Assembly: GCA_023079485.1 (NCBI GenBank)
Contig: CM041115.1
Span: forward strand, 46,838,156 to 46,902,155
Length of the DNA stretch: 64,000 nt
Source: Archilochus colubris
Lineage: Eukaryota > Chordata > Aves > Apodiformes > Trochilidae
Direction: 5' to 3'
The notes under the pieces were generated by a model that had not been told where the DNA came from, did no database searches, and saw nothing but the letters and a program-made list of their open reading frames with translations. The position numbers and the translations under genes are program-made. Positions within the stretch are counted from its first letter, which is position 1, and every line of letters begins with the position of its first letter. Of the stretch, positions 46,342-61,521 are shown piece by piece.

Positions 46342-49300
46342 GCAGGAACACTGTTCTCCCCTCCAATACAAATTCAAACATGTAGCTACATCACATTTCT
46401 ATAGTTCAAATCTCTATAGGTTCTCATGTCACAATGCTAAGAGAACTGGAAACATAGGCATTCTAGCATCTCACTAGGAAGACTATTGTTTTAGAGCATT
46501 TTGCTCTTTGTGAGTTTCACAAAGGAATAGATTTTTATCCCTAGTAGACTAGAAAAAAATTAAAAGAAATAAAAGATCAGGAGACCTCTGAAACCACAGC
46601 CTAAATGGCAAAGAAACACAACACTACCGGGTTCTTTCTCACCAAACAGTGTCCAAATTCAGATCATTCTTGATTTATTCTTTTTTCTATAAACAGGAAT
46701 AACCACTTTTGATGAACTGACACTGGTGTTAATTAAAAGGGCTGGCTAAACTGGTTTTAGTAAACCAAAAGCATAAAGCATAATACAATTTTTTGCTTGT
46801 TTATGTAAAAAGCTGTTCAACTTAAAATGCCAGAGAGAGAAACACACAATGGAGAGAGGAACAGGAAGCCTTGGGACAAAGAAATATGCTTGGCCAAACC
46901 CCAGCTTGCATTTAGAAGTTCAAGGTCCACTCAAAAAATGTACCAAAGGAAACACAAATATTACACTTAAGAAAGCAATTCTCTTTAATTTTAATATTTG
47001 TGTACCTGTTGCACATTCTTCCCTGCCAAGTTGGCTCAATTTATGTAACACCTTCTTACATAAGCACAACTTTAACTGACACGTACAAGCAGAACATTTT
47101 ACTGTTAAAATAAGAGAACTGAACTGTGATGCTGCTCCAGTTTGCAATGGTGTGAGGAGCATGTTTTTCCAAGCTATCTGTCTCACAGGGATACACAGAA
47201 GCATACTCTTTGATTTCAAGAACAAGAAAGTCTTAGATTCTCTATTATGCAACAAGAACCTCATCAAGGGAGAGAATTTTTTGCAAATTTTGTATAACAG
47301 AATTTATCTGACATTTTTCCATCAGGGAGGTAATTTTCCTTGAATGTCAGTCTCAGTGAACAGAAAGTCAAAGTTGCTCAATCCATGGTGTATTGACGGT
47401 TGACTGAGTTCCTAAGGTAGAAAGGATTATTTTTGTAACACTTTGGCAAAACCAAGCAACTCTTAAAAAAGACAGAAAATCTTCTTGGATAATTGTTTTT
47501 TTTCCTTTATATCATTATCAATTTAGAAAAGCACATCTGTGAAATAACTAATATCACTTAACCAGCCAAGAAACAATATGAAAATTAGAATCATGCTAGA
47601 AGTCTGGCAAGAATGTATTTTCTTCTATATTTCAAGGAAATAGATAATCATAGCAGTAAATCTATGAACAGGCTTTCCAACTTCTGTTAGTTCCTCCAGA
47701 AGAATCAGGGAAACTGGGAAACATACATCCTTTTCATTGGATGCAAGTTCACTGCTATTGTTAGAGGATTTAATTCTTGTCATTAATTGCATAGCTCAGG
47801 TGTTTCAATATGAAACAAAAAAGGAATTTAGCTGCAATGTCAGAGTTTTAGGGAAAAGTCTATATGCAGTTGTAACACTATTTCATATAAGAATGTACTT
47901 TTGCACAGTTAAAGACAGCAGTGAGGCAGGATGTGGGTGGATGGAGGAAACATCTTTCCTTTAAAATGATCTGTTCACATGCACATTTTTCCCCAAAAAC
48001 ATTGACTGCTGAATCATAAACCAGAATAAATTACACCTGTATTGTCAAAAGTATTCTTTTTAAATTGAGAATTGCATGTAACCAACTCCAGCATAGAAGT
48101 TTCAGATGTCTAACTAAATGAAATATATAGTTTCTTTTTCAATGTACTTCGCATTTTCCTGTTAAATAACATTCTGAATGTTATTATATAAATTAAACCC
48201 TCTAACATCTGTATGAGAAAAGAGGGAAAACAATACTATTGTCCTCCACAAAGGACCTAAGGCCAAACATACAGTGGAATGGATGTTATGCAGTGGGAAG
48301 GAATATATATAATTTAGCTGAGCAGCCTTACCTATGCCAGTAATAATATTTTACAATAAATGTGCAGTGGTGACCAAAAAATTATAGGGGTTGTGGTATG
48401 AAGATAAATCTGCTTTTAAATCAATTCTTAAGCTTTATTACTTGTACTGTCTTTTAGTAGATTTTTTAAAAACATAATCTGTAAGTAGAAATAGCTATCA
48501 ACCATACTTAGATAACTGGCTATAAGAATTACGTGGCTAGGCTCCAGCTGTGCTACTAACTTCCAATTTCCACCTGTTTGGTGAATATACATGACACTTA
48601 CTCTGTTTTGTACCAATCACTCTCTACTGTGATAAGCTATGTCAGTGATTTTTTTCATAAGTCATTTTAATCTTGACATTTTTACAAAAAAAAAAAAAGA
48701 AAATATGTTCTGTTACCTTGTGATATTTCTAACTGTAAAGCATAGAGAAGTTACACTCACGTGCATACTAATTAGTTAATATTCAGCATTCTCTAACACT
48801 TTGAGTGGTTAATTTGAGGTTATAGTTGTTTCACGTTCACTTGAATGGTCTGAGGTATCCAGAATATTTTCTATAGTATTTAAAATGCATCCCACATACT
48901 CCAAAAGTATATAAATAAGACCTGAAGTTTTCTGATGAAAATGTGAAAATTGTTTGAACTTTTCCCATTTCTTTCTTCTTAATTCAGCTGAGGCAATTTG
49001 CTGATTTTGAAACACCTTTAGCATTTCCCAATAAATACAATATTAATCAAAGATTAAAACTCAGAAAGAAGCAAGAAAAGTTTTCTACAGAAACTGAAGT
49101 GGGACATGCCTTGATGAATAGGTTTATTCCAATTAAAAACTGAGGAATAAACACCCTAGTTTTGAATCAGAGTAATTGACACTCTATTAAAAAGTATCCT
49201 GATTAGTATCTGCATGGCTACTGAAAACATATGGAACTGAAAACTCCCCCAAAGTTACTATTCAGCAAAAATGTATGGAAACGAAAACAGAGAAATGTGA

Positions 49301-52300
49301 ATTCTTAAACAACCTTTCACGTGGCTGTATTACTGTCAGCCCATACTGTAACAGCTCTGTCAAAATAACAATGTCCGAATGCTGCATTCCTTGAATATAA
49401 AGCACTTCCAGTGAAGTCACTGGGAATTTTGGATACGCAAGGAACACAGAATTAGTTTATCTTTACAGAATAAGCCATGATAATTACAGTGCATCAAATC
49501 AATATAGCTGGTTGAACAATTTCAGGTACCAACAGCAAGATTCTGCTGATTCAGTCTAAAAATCATACCAGGTCCATGCCTCTGGGCCTTTATCTTACCC
49601 CAAAAGTAAATCATATGCAAATTTCCAGCAACACCCAAAATCCACTGCTGCTCAGTAAATTTTTCTATTCTTGGCTGCTTAGCATACTCAGCTTTTCCCA
49701 ATTAGGTCTTGTTTCTTTAGAAACAACTAAAATCTCAAACCCTCTAAAGAAAGGATTAAGTCCTGTATCTAGTGGAGAGAGAGCATAAATTAGAAATTCT
49801 CAGCAGGGCAGATTAAAGGCTGCATACTCCAGATTTGAAAAGAAGTATAACAAGAATAAAGGCAGAAAAGCTTTTTTGCCTCATTTGATTTGTTCGGCTG
49901 CAAACATGCTTCTGACTATCTGGAACCAAATCTCAAAATTCATCACAAGTCAGACAATACTCCCACACATTATAAGCCTGCGAGTTAAAAAAGGTTGCTG
50001 GGAAAGCTTACAAAACCCCAACTGGTGAGCAAGCTCTCCACATTCCAAAGGACAAGATGGAGAGCCATATGAATGTGAAGTAAACAAGCCTTGACTCTGA
50101 GAAGATGGCGACAAAAGTCACCTGAAAATGCAGTTTTTCAGCTCAGTGAGGCTTCAGAAAGAAAGTAACTTTCGAAAATGACCAAGACTGATGGGCATTA
50201 GTTAGCTAGGGATGAGAAAACCAATAGCAAAGGCCAGAGGCTAGAAAAGGTCTTGTATTGGTTACAATTTACTATTTATTTGGAGTAGAATTAACTGAAA
50301 GATGATGCCTGTGCTTTGAATTTAAAATTCAAACCAAGAAAATCTGATTTAAAAAATGGAAGCGAAAAGAGAATGCCAAATGCAGAAACAGAGCACCTTC
50401 TTCTCTTTAGGACAGAAAATCACCTTGCGTGTATGTGTCATGCCCGATAGTGAAAGATTTTTCCCTGTGATTCCATGCCACTAGAAAAAGCAGCAGCTGT
50501 AAACTCCAGAAGTTACTCTCCTCCTTCTGGTGCAGTGCATCCAAATGCAAAGAACCCATGTATAAAAGTATATACAAAAGGAAAGAAAACAAGGCCACTG
50601 TTCCTCCCCTTCCTCCTCCCTCTTGAAGTCAGAATAGACAGAGCAAAGAAGCATTGTAACCTTCAGACAACACTTTACAGTTTTCTGACATCCTGTTTAA
50701 CTTCACCAGAGCTCAGCTCCAACAAGCTGAGTTCATACTGCATCACCTACAGCTCAGTCAAGTCCAGCCTCTTGTAGACATTCCTCACAGTTGACAGAAG
50801 GAAATATTTGGCCTCAGCAGAAATCACATTCTGAGGGCAGAGGGAGATGAATTTCAGGCTGGGTTTGGTCAGAGCGGGACTGTGAGCCCAGGCTGAGCCA
50901 TGGCTGAAGTCAGGACAAACACGGTCACTGCTGGCACAAACTTGCTGCTTCTAAAGCTGTGGTTGGGATGCTTTAGAGCATCAGCAGTCAACAGCTTCTG
51001 CCAAAGGGCAATGGCCACAGCTGGTCTTCTCTGACTCATTATAGGTTTGTTATTCCTCCTGCCACATGGACTGTGCAAAAAGGTTCAAGTTCCCAAAGCC
51101 AGAAGATACAGTAATACAAAACCTACGTGAAGTCCCTTGAAAAGCTGCACACATCTATGGACTTTTTGTCCTATCTATTGAGACACTAGTTTATACAGAC
51201 AAAATCTTTATGGCAGAAGTGCTGTGGTGAAGGAACCAAGAGGGACTAAAGCAAAAGAGTTCCTTCCGGGTGAGCCAAAAACACCCTGTTCATCTCTAAA
51301 AAACTTCAGGAAAATGCAAGTCAAGATACTGTGGTGTTGATTATTTTTAATTTTCCACCTTTCTAATAAAGTTAAATCACTCATACAACATTTACATCCC
51401 ATGACCAACCCCTAAAATACCAAAGGCATTGACATAGGTTAGTAAAGCAAGCATGTATTTATTTCATGTCAGCCTTAGCTTAGAGGTTTCTTTCTTAGGG
51501 AACTCCTGAGAAAGGCAGCATGGCCATGATGCAGAAAGAGAATTACTGAGTAACTTGGGAATAAAACAGTTTCTCTGCTGGCACAGATCCTCCAATGCAT
51601 CTTGCAATGCATTTCTTTCCCCTAAATGTGTAAGTACCTGACTCTCTTAAACATCTTCCAAGTGGTTCTCACCAAGCAGCTGGGGCTTGAACTAGAATAA
51701 ACCATAAGTGACCATTATAGAGCACGGGCAAGAAAGAGTAAATAGAAAATCCAGTTATAAATGTACAGCGTTAATGCAATAATCTTCATGGAATTCCATT
51801 CTTATCATGCAACAAATGTCATTTTTCAGGGAAGCCTTGAGGGGTTTACAGACTTTGCTGAAGCAGAACATCTTGGGAGTAAATCTAAGGCTAAAATGAG
51901 AGAAGCCAATGCAGAGCATGTAAGGCCAACCATAAGAATGAAATACATTAAAAAGGGACAGAAAATAAAATAGGACTGGTAAGCATGGAGTACTGAAGCT
52001 AAGGACATACACCCTTTCCTCAAGTGAACTGTTTGTTCAAAGAGTGAGCTAATTTACTAATTTATGTGGTATGTCTGGCACCACAACTGGCTGTGGAATA
52101 TCTAGAGAACATTTTTGAAAATAAGGGATTAATAACTGTGACTACTTTACCTGCTTATGGGTAAAGTCAAAAAGAACCAAATTCGGAATACCTGTGGGTT
52201 CAGAGGCTCAAGTAAGGTAATAGCTGTGCAACGTTCCGAGGCTGAGGACAGGAAGCTTTGAATTTCAGCAAAGAAAAATAAAAGGATGACTCAGTAAATA

Positions 52301-55300
52301 ACTGTCCTTAGAACATGTCACCATCACATGCAGCTAAGAATTTTTTTCCTTTTCTCTTTGATGGACATTGCATTCTTAGCATGTATTTCCTCCTGGCAAC
52401 TTCATACCTACCTCATTCACTATGGATCATTATAGCATTCAAGAGCCCCCAGACAGAATCTTTTCCCAGTGTGAAAAGATGTCTTAGAGAACCTACAACA
52501 CATAGTAGAGCTATTTTTGCAATGTTGGCCAAAATCAGCAGGCTTAGTTTTGTTTACTGACAATAAAAACTTTCTTTTCTATTTTAATGTTCTGTACCAA
52601 TTAAGACAAAGATAGATGATAAAATACATGTAAGCGCACCACAGAAAGCCTAACTGAAAATAAACAGCAGATGAATCTAACATTACTTAATGGAAACTAG
52701 CTAATGTTAGAAGACTAACTCTGAGCCTTTATTTATGCCCACCTCTTAACCAAGCACAGTGCTAAAACTGCATGTTGATGTGCTCCACAAACCTAGTTGA
52801 GAACAGCAGATTGGTGCTCTATTGTACTCTATTTATCTAGTTTCTGTTTCAAAAGAACTTTGTATTTACACTGCTATTGAAAAGGTCAGCATCTGGCAAA
52901 TCTGGTATCTATATTATATTTTAAGGCTGATTAGTAAATCAGATATGCTTTTGTTACTGATAGCTTCATACAGAGCCCTGATTATCTTCAGATAACAACT
53001 TCTCTGATAGAATGTGTGGGAAGAAGGGAATGATGAGTTAAGGAAAAACTGGCATAGCTTCAGAGATCTGGAAGAAACCAGAAACTGTAGGGGTGGAATC
53101 CATCTCAGGATGGAACCTGCTAGACTAATCTCTTAGTGACTCTAGTCACACCAGCAGTGCTGTGAAAATCATCTGTGACATCTGCATTCTGTTCTTCCCT
53201 TTGCATCCTTTGTACCAATAAAATATTCAAACCAGAGTGGTTTACCTTTGAAGATTACCTGAGTTTTCAACCTCAGAGATGACTCAAGGATGGCTCAGTG
53301 GAAGCTCTGGGTGTACTGCACTGGCAACTTTTATTTCTTCTAGAAAACTGACCATTTGCAGAAAAAGTGAGGGCTTCGCATATTTATTTTTAATAAATAC
53401 AGTGCCCAGCAATGAAAAGGGAAGATGGTAATGATGATAGTGCTGGTAAGAAGACGGTGCTATGATTTTTTTCTTCTGCATGTTCTCATAAGGCCACATA
53501 TGCAAACACCTATGTGAACCCTGATAGCAGTGACTTTTTGATGTTTATTAACAGCACACATTGTAATTCCATAACTACATACATTATGGGATGCTGGCAT
53601 TCAGGCTACAACCCTATAGAGATCATATTCTCTCTATGAAAACTATGTGTAGATCAAACATCACACACTCTCCATTATGTGCATGCTAGCTGTTTCTCTT
53701 TACTTACATAACTTTATTATTTGACTTTGGTTGCTTTTTCCTACAGTCTGAAAACCTGGGAAAATCTGAGTAAGCCTTCTACATTTAGCCAATTAAATAT
53801 ACATACATACACACAAACACTTACCTGAAACATTGCAAGCCATTGTTGTCCATAAAGGTCTTGAGGGCTCTTACAAAGATTTCCCTTTGATTTCTCCTTT
53901 AATTTATTGTATGACCATTGCTTGAAAGGCTAAATTGCCTCCTTCAGTGTCCTGATGTTCCAGCAAACAAACTGAATAGATTGAAATACAGACTGTTGAT
54001 GCTTTTGTATCACTATAGAAGCAGATGGCAACTTTCCACCTCTTTTGCTGAACTGGGTAATTGCCTTGCCAGAGAGGATTTGGGATTTTAATACATTCCC
54101 TGTAGGCTGAGCTAACCAATTATTCTGCGGTTGCTATCAAGGCTGCAGACTTTCGTTGGCTAGGGTCATTAGGCTTGTCAAAACTAATTACTCACCACAA
54201 CTACTGACCCTCATTGCCTCTGACAGCAGCACAAGTGTCAAACTAAACAGGTCATCACATTACAAGAAAGTAAATGACTGATCAGAGCCCACCAAGCATC
54301 CTGACCATATGCCAGTCTTGCCTCCTGATCCCATGAGAAGTAGAGAAAGTACCAGATAGAGAACCTGGGGTCACCAAGTGGCACTGTGAATCATTTTGTA
54401 TAATAAGTAAAAAAAGCCTCAAACAGCTAAAGTGGTAGAACACTCAATGGCACTAGGTAACTTGTAGTGATGATAATCCAGTTTGGGGTTGTTTTCTTTT
54501 GAATGAAAAAGTAATGATGAAATTCATTTGCTCTGGAACAAAATTCTATCAAAGAAGTTACCAGTGGATGCAGACATCATTTTTGGAAAGCTGCTCAGAT
54601 ACAGCAGTTGGAAGTGTCCATCAGATCATTACTGCATAGCCTTCTGTGTATTCTTGACCACCAGAGTGATATCTGAATTAGGCCAGTGGCCAGTTCTTCA
54701 TTTGACACAATACTAGTCACCAAGTTCCTAGTATCAGTCCACACTAAATACAGCAGGGTAAAGTCTGTCTCAGAAATATCTGCAACACCTAGAATTTTGT
54801 TTCATTGAAGGCACAGGATACAAGAGTCCTACAATGGAGCTAATTCCTTCTAATTATCCATGTAAATATATTATTTTGGTGACAAATAATTCGTAACCTG
54901 ATTTTAACCTTTCCTTCACTGTAGTAATTATATATATTCAGTTTAACAAGACACTTTAACACCATATCCTCAATTGCCATAGGGTAATTAACAGGAGAAT
55001 AAACTTGTAAAATTAAGGCAAAAATTTCAGAGCAACACTTTCTCTCAGCACATTCCTAAATATCAAGGTACCAGTTCTGGAAGGGCCTTTATCCCCAGTA
55101 CTTGGAAATGTCCTGCTTGGTTCAGTCCCACTCAGTGACAAGACCTTTACTCTTGTCTTCTCTCCTACCGCACAAGCAAAGTTTTGTAAATACAGTGATA
55201 GAAAGAGATGTTCACATGTCCCCCTAGAAGCCTTCAAATGCCATAATATTTTCTCTGTACCTCTTGTAAGGAAGTATTTTTCTAAATTTTTTCAAAATAT

Positions 55301-57724
55301 ATTCTTTAATAAAACCAGACAGATTCAATATACCTGCATAAAAAGGATCCAGTCTTAAGAGATAATGACTGTTGTTGGGTTTTTTTGTCTATGTGAATTA
55401 CACTTATTTAAACAAGACTGAGCGACTTACAGCTAAACAGCAATGTAATGAATTTGAACACCACTTTTACCATTTAAGAAAGGAAAACTAAAGACGGAAG
55501 AAGAAAAGAGACAAAGACAAAAGAATTTGAGAGTAGTGCTGCACAGGATCCCAGGATTTTGTTGAGTCCTATTGATGTCAGTCAGTATTAATCTCTAGTC
55601 ACAAAAGGGTTTTTCCCTCCTTTCATCAAGAAAACAAATTCAACATTAACAAAGCCCTGTATATGATGCCAAGATTGGATGACACTCTTCAATTCCTTCT
55701 AGCTTTCTCTATCCTTTCCCCTTGGAAAGGAGTAGGCCCAACTAAAGATCCATGCTTAAAAAACCATGTAATTATTTTTAACTTGTTTTTAATTTGTATT
55801 TGTGATAGGCTCTTGAAAAAAGGCTATTACATTAATTTGTAGAAAAGTAAATAATGGCAACGGTCAACGTGGTATGAGAACTGTCAAATATTGCAACTTG
55901 CTAAGCATGACAAACAAAAACTCTTCAAAACATGCACATTCTTCGAATAGCATCTTCTTCTTGTTAAAATCAGGAATGGCTGAACCGTTCAGAATAAGGG
56001 AGAGGGAAAGTAAGAGTAAAGAAAGAAATGTGTATTCCTGTTCCCTCACTACTAATCATGTCTGGAGGGAGGCACTTATTTAAAACAAAATGCTTTATTT
56101 TCTTATGACTTTATTTCATAGAACAGCTTTGACATTAAGAGTTGGTACATGCAGAGAAAGCAGAAGGATTGGTTTGAGGTTTTTTATTTGCTTTTGTTTT
56201 ACTTAATGGTTAGATTCCACAGGCAGACAGGTAAACTGTTACTCTCATGTGTTGTACAACAAAACTTTACACCTTCAATGTGTTTTGATGAATCCACTAA
56301 ATACTCAAAAGTAGTATTCCTGATTATATCAGTGAAGCTTAGTATTGAATTTTTTATGATTTTCCACTAGCAGCCAAGAGTAGACAAATTTCAATGCAAA
56401 AATCATAGCTAAGTGCATATAAACTGTTCCACAAAATTTACAGGTCAGGAAAGCACCTCCTTTAGCTATGAAGATATATTTTTTAAGTATTCAGATAGAA
56501 AGGAACAGAAAAAGAAAACAATTAGTAGTTTTTGCTCTCTTTAAAAAAAGAACTGTACTCACTAAATACAGGCTCTTACCATCCTAAGCGTAACTTACTT
56601 TGTATCATCAATAAGTGTCAGGGGCAGGTACTAGATGTAAGAAAGAAAGCGGAAAAGATGTGCCTTACAAAAAATGCACAATAAATAATCTACATTCCAA
56701 TAATCCTCAGTCATCTCTGCATAATTCTTCTAATGTAATCAGAGCACGTAACTGTGCCAGGATCTGATGGGAAGGAAGCAATTGTTCAGATTACTGCTGC
56801 AATTTAGCCAGGTAACGGGGACCCCTGACTCCTGAAGGCAGAGGGGGAGACAGGTGGCAGTAATGAAAACACTGTGTTTTGATAGCAGTTTTCAGATCAG
56901 AACCAGACTTACCAAGTTTTAAGGTCAAGTCATTACCTCATTAGTGTCCTGCAATCTAAAAGAATCTTTTTTCTGTTTGTATTCTGATAGAAAACTTTTT
57001 TAAGCTTTAAATTTACAGACTCCTATAAATCCATGCCCTGACATGGATCTGACTACTATAGGAAATCAATGCTTTATAAATGTCCAGAGGGACAGAAGCT
57101 GACTAAAACTGTAGAGCTGTGAAAGACAGTGCAGCTCAGCTAGACATAAAGACTGGGAGTTAGGTTTTAAAGCATTATTTTTAGAAAAGTTTAAATTACA
57201 TCTCTACTCAGTCTGAGCATCCTGGTGGTCAACATACTTTAGCACAAAGATTTATAAAAAGCTGATTCAAAGTGACATGCATGAACACCCAGGGAAAGCA
57301 AACTTTTATCTGCACATTCCTAAATAGTCATGCTGTCTGTACAAGAACATTAATAATTTTAGGCTTGCATACCCAGTCAGGATCATTAAAAAAATTTAAA
57401 GAAAAGGACTCTATGAAAAAGCTTAGGATCAGTATGCAGCCATGAGTTAAGAGTTCTGAGTTACTGTTAATCTCTTTTATGCAGTGAATTTCATCAGTGA
57501 TAAATTAATGTGACCAAGATAAAAAACACTAACTATAAAAGAGATGTTATTTTGCATTCATTTTCATCAAATATTAATATCTATATAAGTGCAGGAACAT
57601 CGCAAATAAAACTTAAAAAATACGCAAAATATTACTTGATATTCCATGAGACAAAATACATCTGAGACTATAATGTACTATAGCAATGTGCTGTTCTGTG
57701 AATAAATAATTTTAAAAACCCATC

Positions 57725-57748
57725 AAAACAAACAAACAAACAAACAAC
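57725..57748. repeat. (CAAA)n microsatellite
   Basis: About five consecutive AAAC/CAAA units. A short tetranucleotide repeat in the intron. Confidence 0.9.
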
Positions 57749-60313
57749 ATTTGCAAGGGATTCTATACTTCATTCTGGCTACATATATCCAAATATGCTT
57801 TTTTTTTTTTTAGACTTATCAAAACATTCAGTAGTGACTTGCACTGAAAAAAAAATTATAGATGTTGGTGCAAAATTTGTCATTAAAGAGACACAGTTTG
57901 CACCTTCAAACAAGCAAGCACAAACCATCAGACTATAACTTTGAACCAAAATTATACTTTGCCAGTTAATTTCACTTTCATGATTCTAGCATTCAATTGT
58001 CCTCACTGGACTGATATACATGGACGAATCCAGTGAGATTAAGTGTTGTGTACTGATGCCAGACAAAGTTTACTCCAACTTTAACTGCACAGTGTTGCCT
58101 AATGGCTTGCTAATTGCTCCACCAAAACTGCTGATGGATGTGATGAGGTTACAGTGTTCCCTCATCCACAGGCAAAGTCAGGCAGGTTAGTGTATATCAT
58201 CAGTTTTTAAGCAAGACAGCTTAATACCTATGCACATGATTAGGGAAAACCTATGCTAATGGATGACTTCCAATGTCAGCAAAACTTAGTATAAGTGCCA
58301 GCAACTACTGGGAAAAGCTTTGCTTTCTGCCACTCCACTGTCCACAAAGCATAGTATGTCTGAGCAGCCTGCATTTTTTTCATTAACATTTCCTTGTTAG
58401 TAGCTGTATTTTATTCCCAAGGAATACAAATGATTTCCTCAGTATTTCATAGTCACATGTTTTCCAATAAGCTGTCAGCTGATAGCCTCAATGAAGCTGT
58501 CTCAAGCAAATTACAGGGTCAAGAGAACAATTCATTAGCCTTTAGGTGAATTAATTTATAGCTTCATCCACAAGCACCTGAAATTTGCATGAAAGTTTCC
58601 ACAGATGATAAAAAAAAAAAGCAAAAATCAGGCAAGACTAGCAGTCTCCAAATGTCACTAAAAAATGAAAAACTGAAACATTCATCCTCAGATTCTAATG
58701 CAAGTTACAAAACTTTCACTCTTTCCTGCTATCACAAGAAACAACTGCATTTTGAAGTAGATGGTGCTTGCCAGCTGAAAATTTTGAGTGCTTCAGCACA
58801 GGAGTCTATCACCAATTTTGCTAGTAGCAAAATGAGCTAGATGTCACTTAGCAACTTAGCATTTTGACTAAACAACCTGAAAAATCTCCGAGCTTTTCAG
58901 AGACACTTATGACCCATTTCCCCTGTTTCCTTCCCTTGCCTTCTCCCTTCCTACATTTAACACTGCCTTTGGTAAACTGATACATTTTTAATCTGTATAA
59001 AAACTGATATTATTACTGATATTATTTTTATTAGTTTTCCAGTTATGTCTTGTACTATCCATATCTCACTTTTATTTTCTACTTTTACCAATTTCCACTT
59101 TAATTTTAAAATAGTCTTCATAACGATTTATATGATTAAGATTTATAAGATCGCCACTGCATACTAGTATCTGTGCTTTTGCCATAGGTTTCATGTCTGA
59201 TAATTAGCTCTTCCCTTTCTTACTTACTTCAGCAGCCAGCAAGGAAATTTTAAGTTTGGTTTCTTCTACTTTAAATGCCAGGGGAATACTGTTAACTTGA
59301 AACATTCGGATTTTTGGCCTCCAGTTAAGAGGTTCAACACAACCACTCCTCTGGCCCTGCAGCTCAGAGCACAAATAAACAAGTAAACAAGATCCCAAAG
59401 GAGGTGCCTCAGAAGAAGGGGAGAAGAAGGAACAAATGTGCTAAAGCAGTTTGAATCAGTTAGGGATTCTGTGCATCTATTTTATCCACCTGTGACAGAA
59501 GATAAAACCATGCTTTCTCATGAAAAATATGCAGAACGTTTTTCTCAACAATGTCATCTTGTTTTCTTCGTCAACTTGGTCCACTGGAAGTATTCTTTTA
59601 AAGAGGGCCATTACTCATAAACTGATTATTATAATTGAGTTAAATGCCTCCGAACCAAACTGATAATGCAATGTAAACATGCTCATAATTGAGAAAAAGA
59701 CAGCTGGGACATAATTTTGATTTTTTTAATCATTGCTGTTGTTTGGCTCTAGCAGAAAAAAAAAAAAAGAAAAAAAAATTACCTCAGCTATGTAATTAAG
59801 ACTTGTCCAGAACTGAACAAATTTATACTTCTTGAATTTACAAAATTCAGATTGAAATGCTCAAGTCAAACATAATATGCAAAATGTTGAGGTTAATGGT
59901 ACCAAATGAGAGATCTTAGGTTCAGTGACCAATGTCTTTCAAAGCTTTAGCAGGTTGCTATAATTAGGTACAAAGATGACAGTAAATAAAATTTCTTCAA
60001 ACAGGTTAGTCTTTGGAAATTAAGACTATGCACAACTACAAGATTTCTGGTAACAAAATAGTAGGGAAGAGAGAAAAGGTGCAATACTGCTGACTTCTCA
60101 AATACTCTGTAATTTCAGAGGTAGTTCTTTTTTCTATTCCAAAGCTAGAAAGAAAACCATAGACATATTCTGCATTCATTTTTCAAATATTTGTTAGTAG
60201 TAAGAAACTGTCCATGCTGCAAAGAGTAATTAATTTGATGAAACTGAAAGCCTCATGTTGTAAATATTTTTAATTAGAATTGTATTTATTTTGAAAATGT
60301 ATGTCCTAATCTT

Positions 60314-60342
60314 CTCTACAGGTTGTTTGAAAGCCTGTAGAG
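60314..60342. repeat. Inverted repeat, 9-bp arms, 11-nt loop
   Basis: CTCTACAGG at 60314-60322 and CCTGTAGAG at 60334-60342. Two further pairs (one G-T) can extend the stem inward. A possible hairpin, without other evidence of function. Confidence 0.9.
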
Positions 60343-61470
60343 CTGTAAGTCAAGAAGAGACTCAGAAAAAACAGATAATCAGTGCTTACGTAGTCTAAAG
60401 TAATAATAGGGTTTGTTTGTTAAACTTTATTGTTTAGGATTTCATCCCTTCTCATTATGTGAACCGCACAATATTTTGCTGCTATAACCAACAGGAACTG
60501 CTAAGTTGTCTTTGATTCACCTTTTTACCATTAATGGGGACTGTCTTTGACAGACACTGAATTTCAGAGGAATGCTATTCTAGTGGAAATTTGTATTTTT
60601 GATGCAGCTGATGCATTCAGTGAAAAATGGTATTTCTTTTGTTGCTATCTGACAGGTTTGGCTTATGCTACTCTTACTAAGTCAGTCAGTGATATTCACA
60701 TTGTTGGGGAAAATATTTTTTCTACAGTGGGAAGGTAAGAAACTTCACAGAGAATTTAGAAGAAGATTTTTATAAGGCTTAAAAGAACAAGACAGATTTT
60801 TTTTTCACATAGGTAAAGTTACAGTTCAGACTGCAGGCGAATGAGTTCTTGGACCCGTAGCTTAGAGCGTTTTCATCTCTGATGTAAAAAAATCTGAGAA
60901 TATAATAACAAAAGAATGTAATTTACTGAAATTACTTCACCTTACCTAGGGTATATTAGTTGCAGTCTCTTTACTTGCAAAATAAAGCGTATATTTCTTC
61001 AGTCTTTTCTATATCAAAAGGCAGTTAGAGAGTCAAGGCTAAAACAAGCAACAATAACCTCCCAAAAGCAGGGTCATAATAACTTACAAATAATTTGGTT
61101 TTCTCCATTTACATTGTGTAAGAAATGAGGACTCTTCAATTAAATGTATAGAGCATGACTGGGAGGAACAACAAACAGCATTCCTGCCAGTTGCTGCAAA
61201 ATAACCTGTGTGTGAAGAATGGGAAAAATAATTTATAGTCATTACTATGAGTGACAGATATAGCCAGTCAGAGAGTAAGAAAGTCTAAAAATGTCCTTGG
61301 TATCCTTTCAGACTGAGTGCAGCAGTACTAAAGTCCAACATCCAGCATGTACAGAAAAAGGTATTCTCTCCATTTTCCTCTTGGAAGTTCAGTTTTACAC
61401 AGACAATACCAATATAGTTCATATCACCACACAACGTATTCACTTTTCTAAATTACTCCAGACGCAACAT

Positions 61471-61521
61471 TTTCTCTCTCTCTCTCTCTTTTTTTTTTTC
61501 TTTCTTTCTTTTTTATTTTTT
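61471..61521. repeat. (TC)n followed by poly(T)/CTTT run
   Basis: TCTCTCTCTCTCTCTC followed by ten or more T and CTTT units. A pyrimidine microsatellite on the plus strand; it is purine-rich in the GLIS3 sense. Confidence 0.92.
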
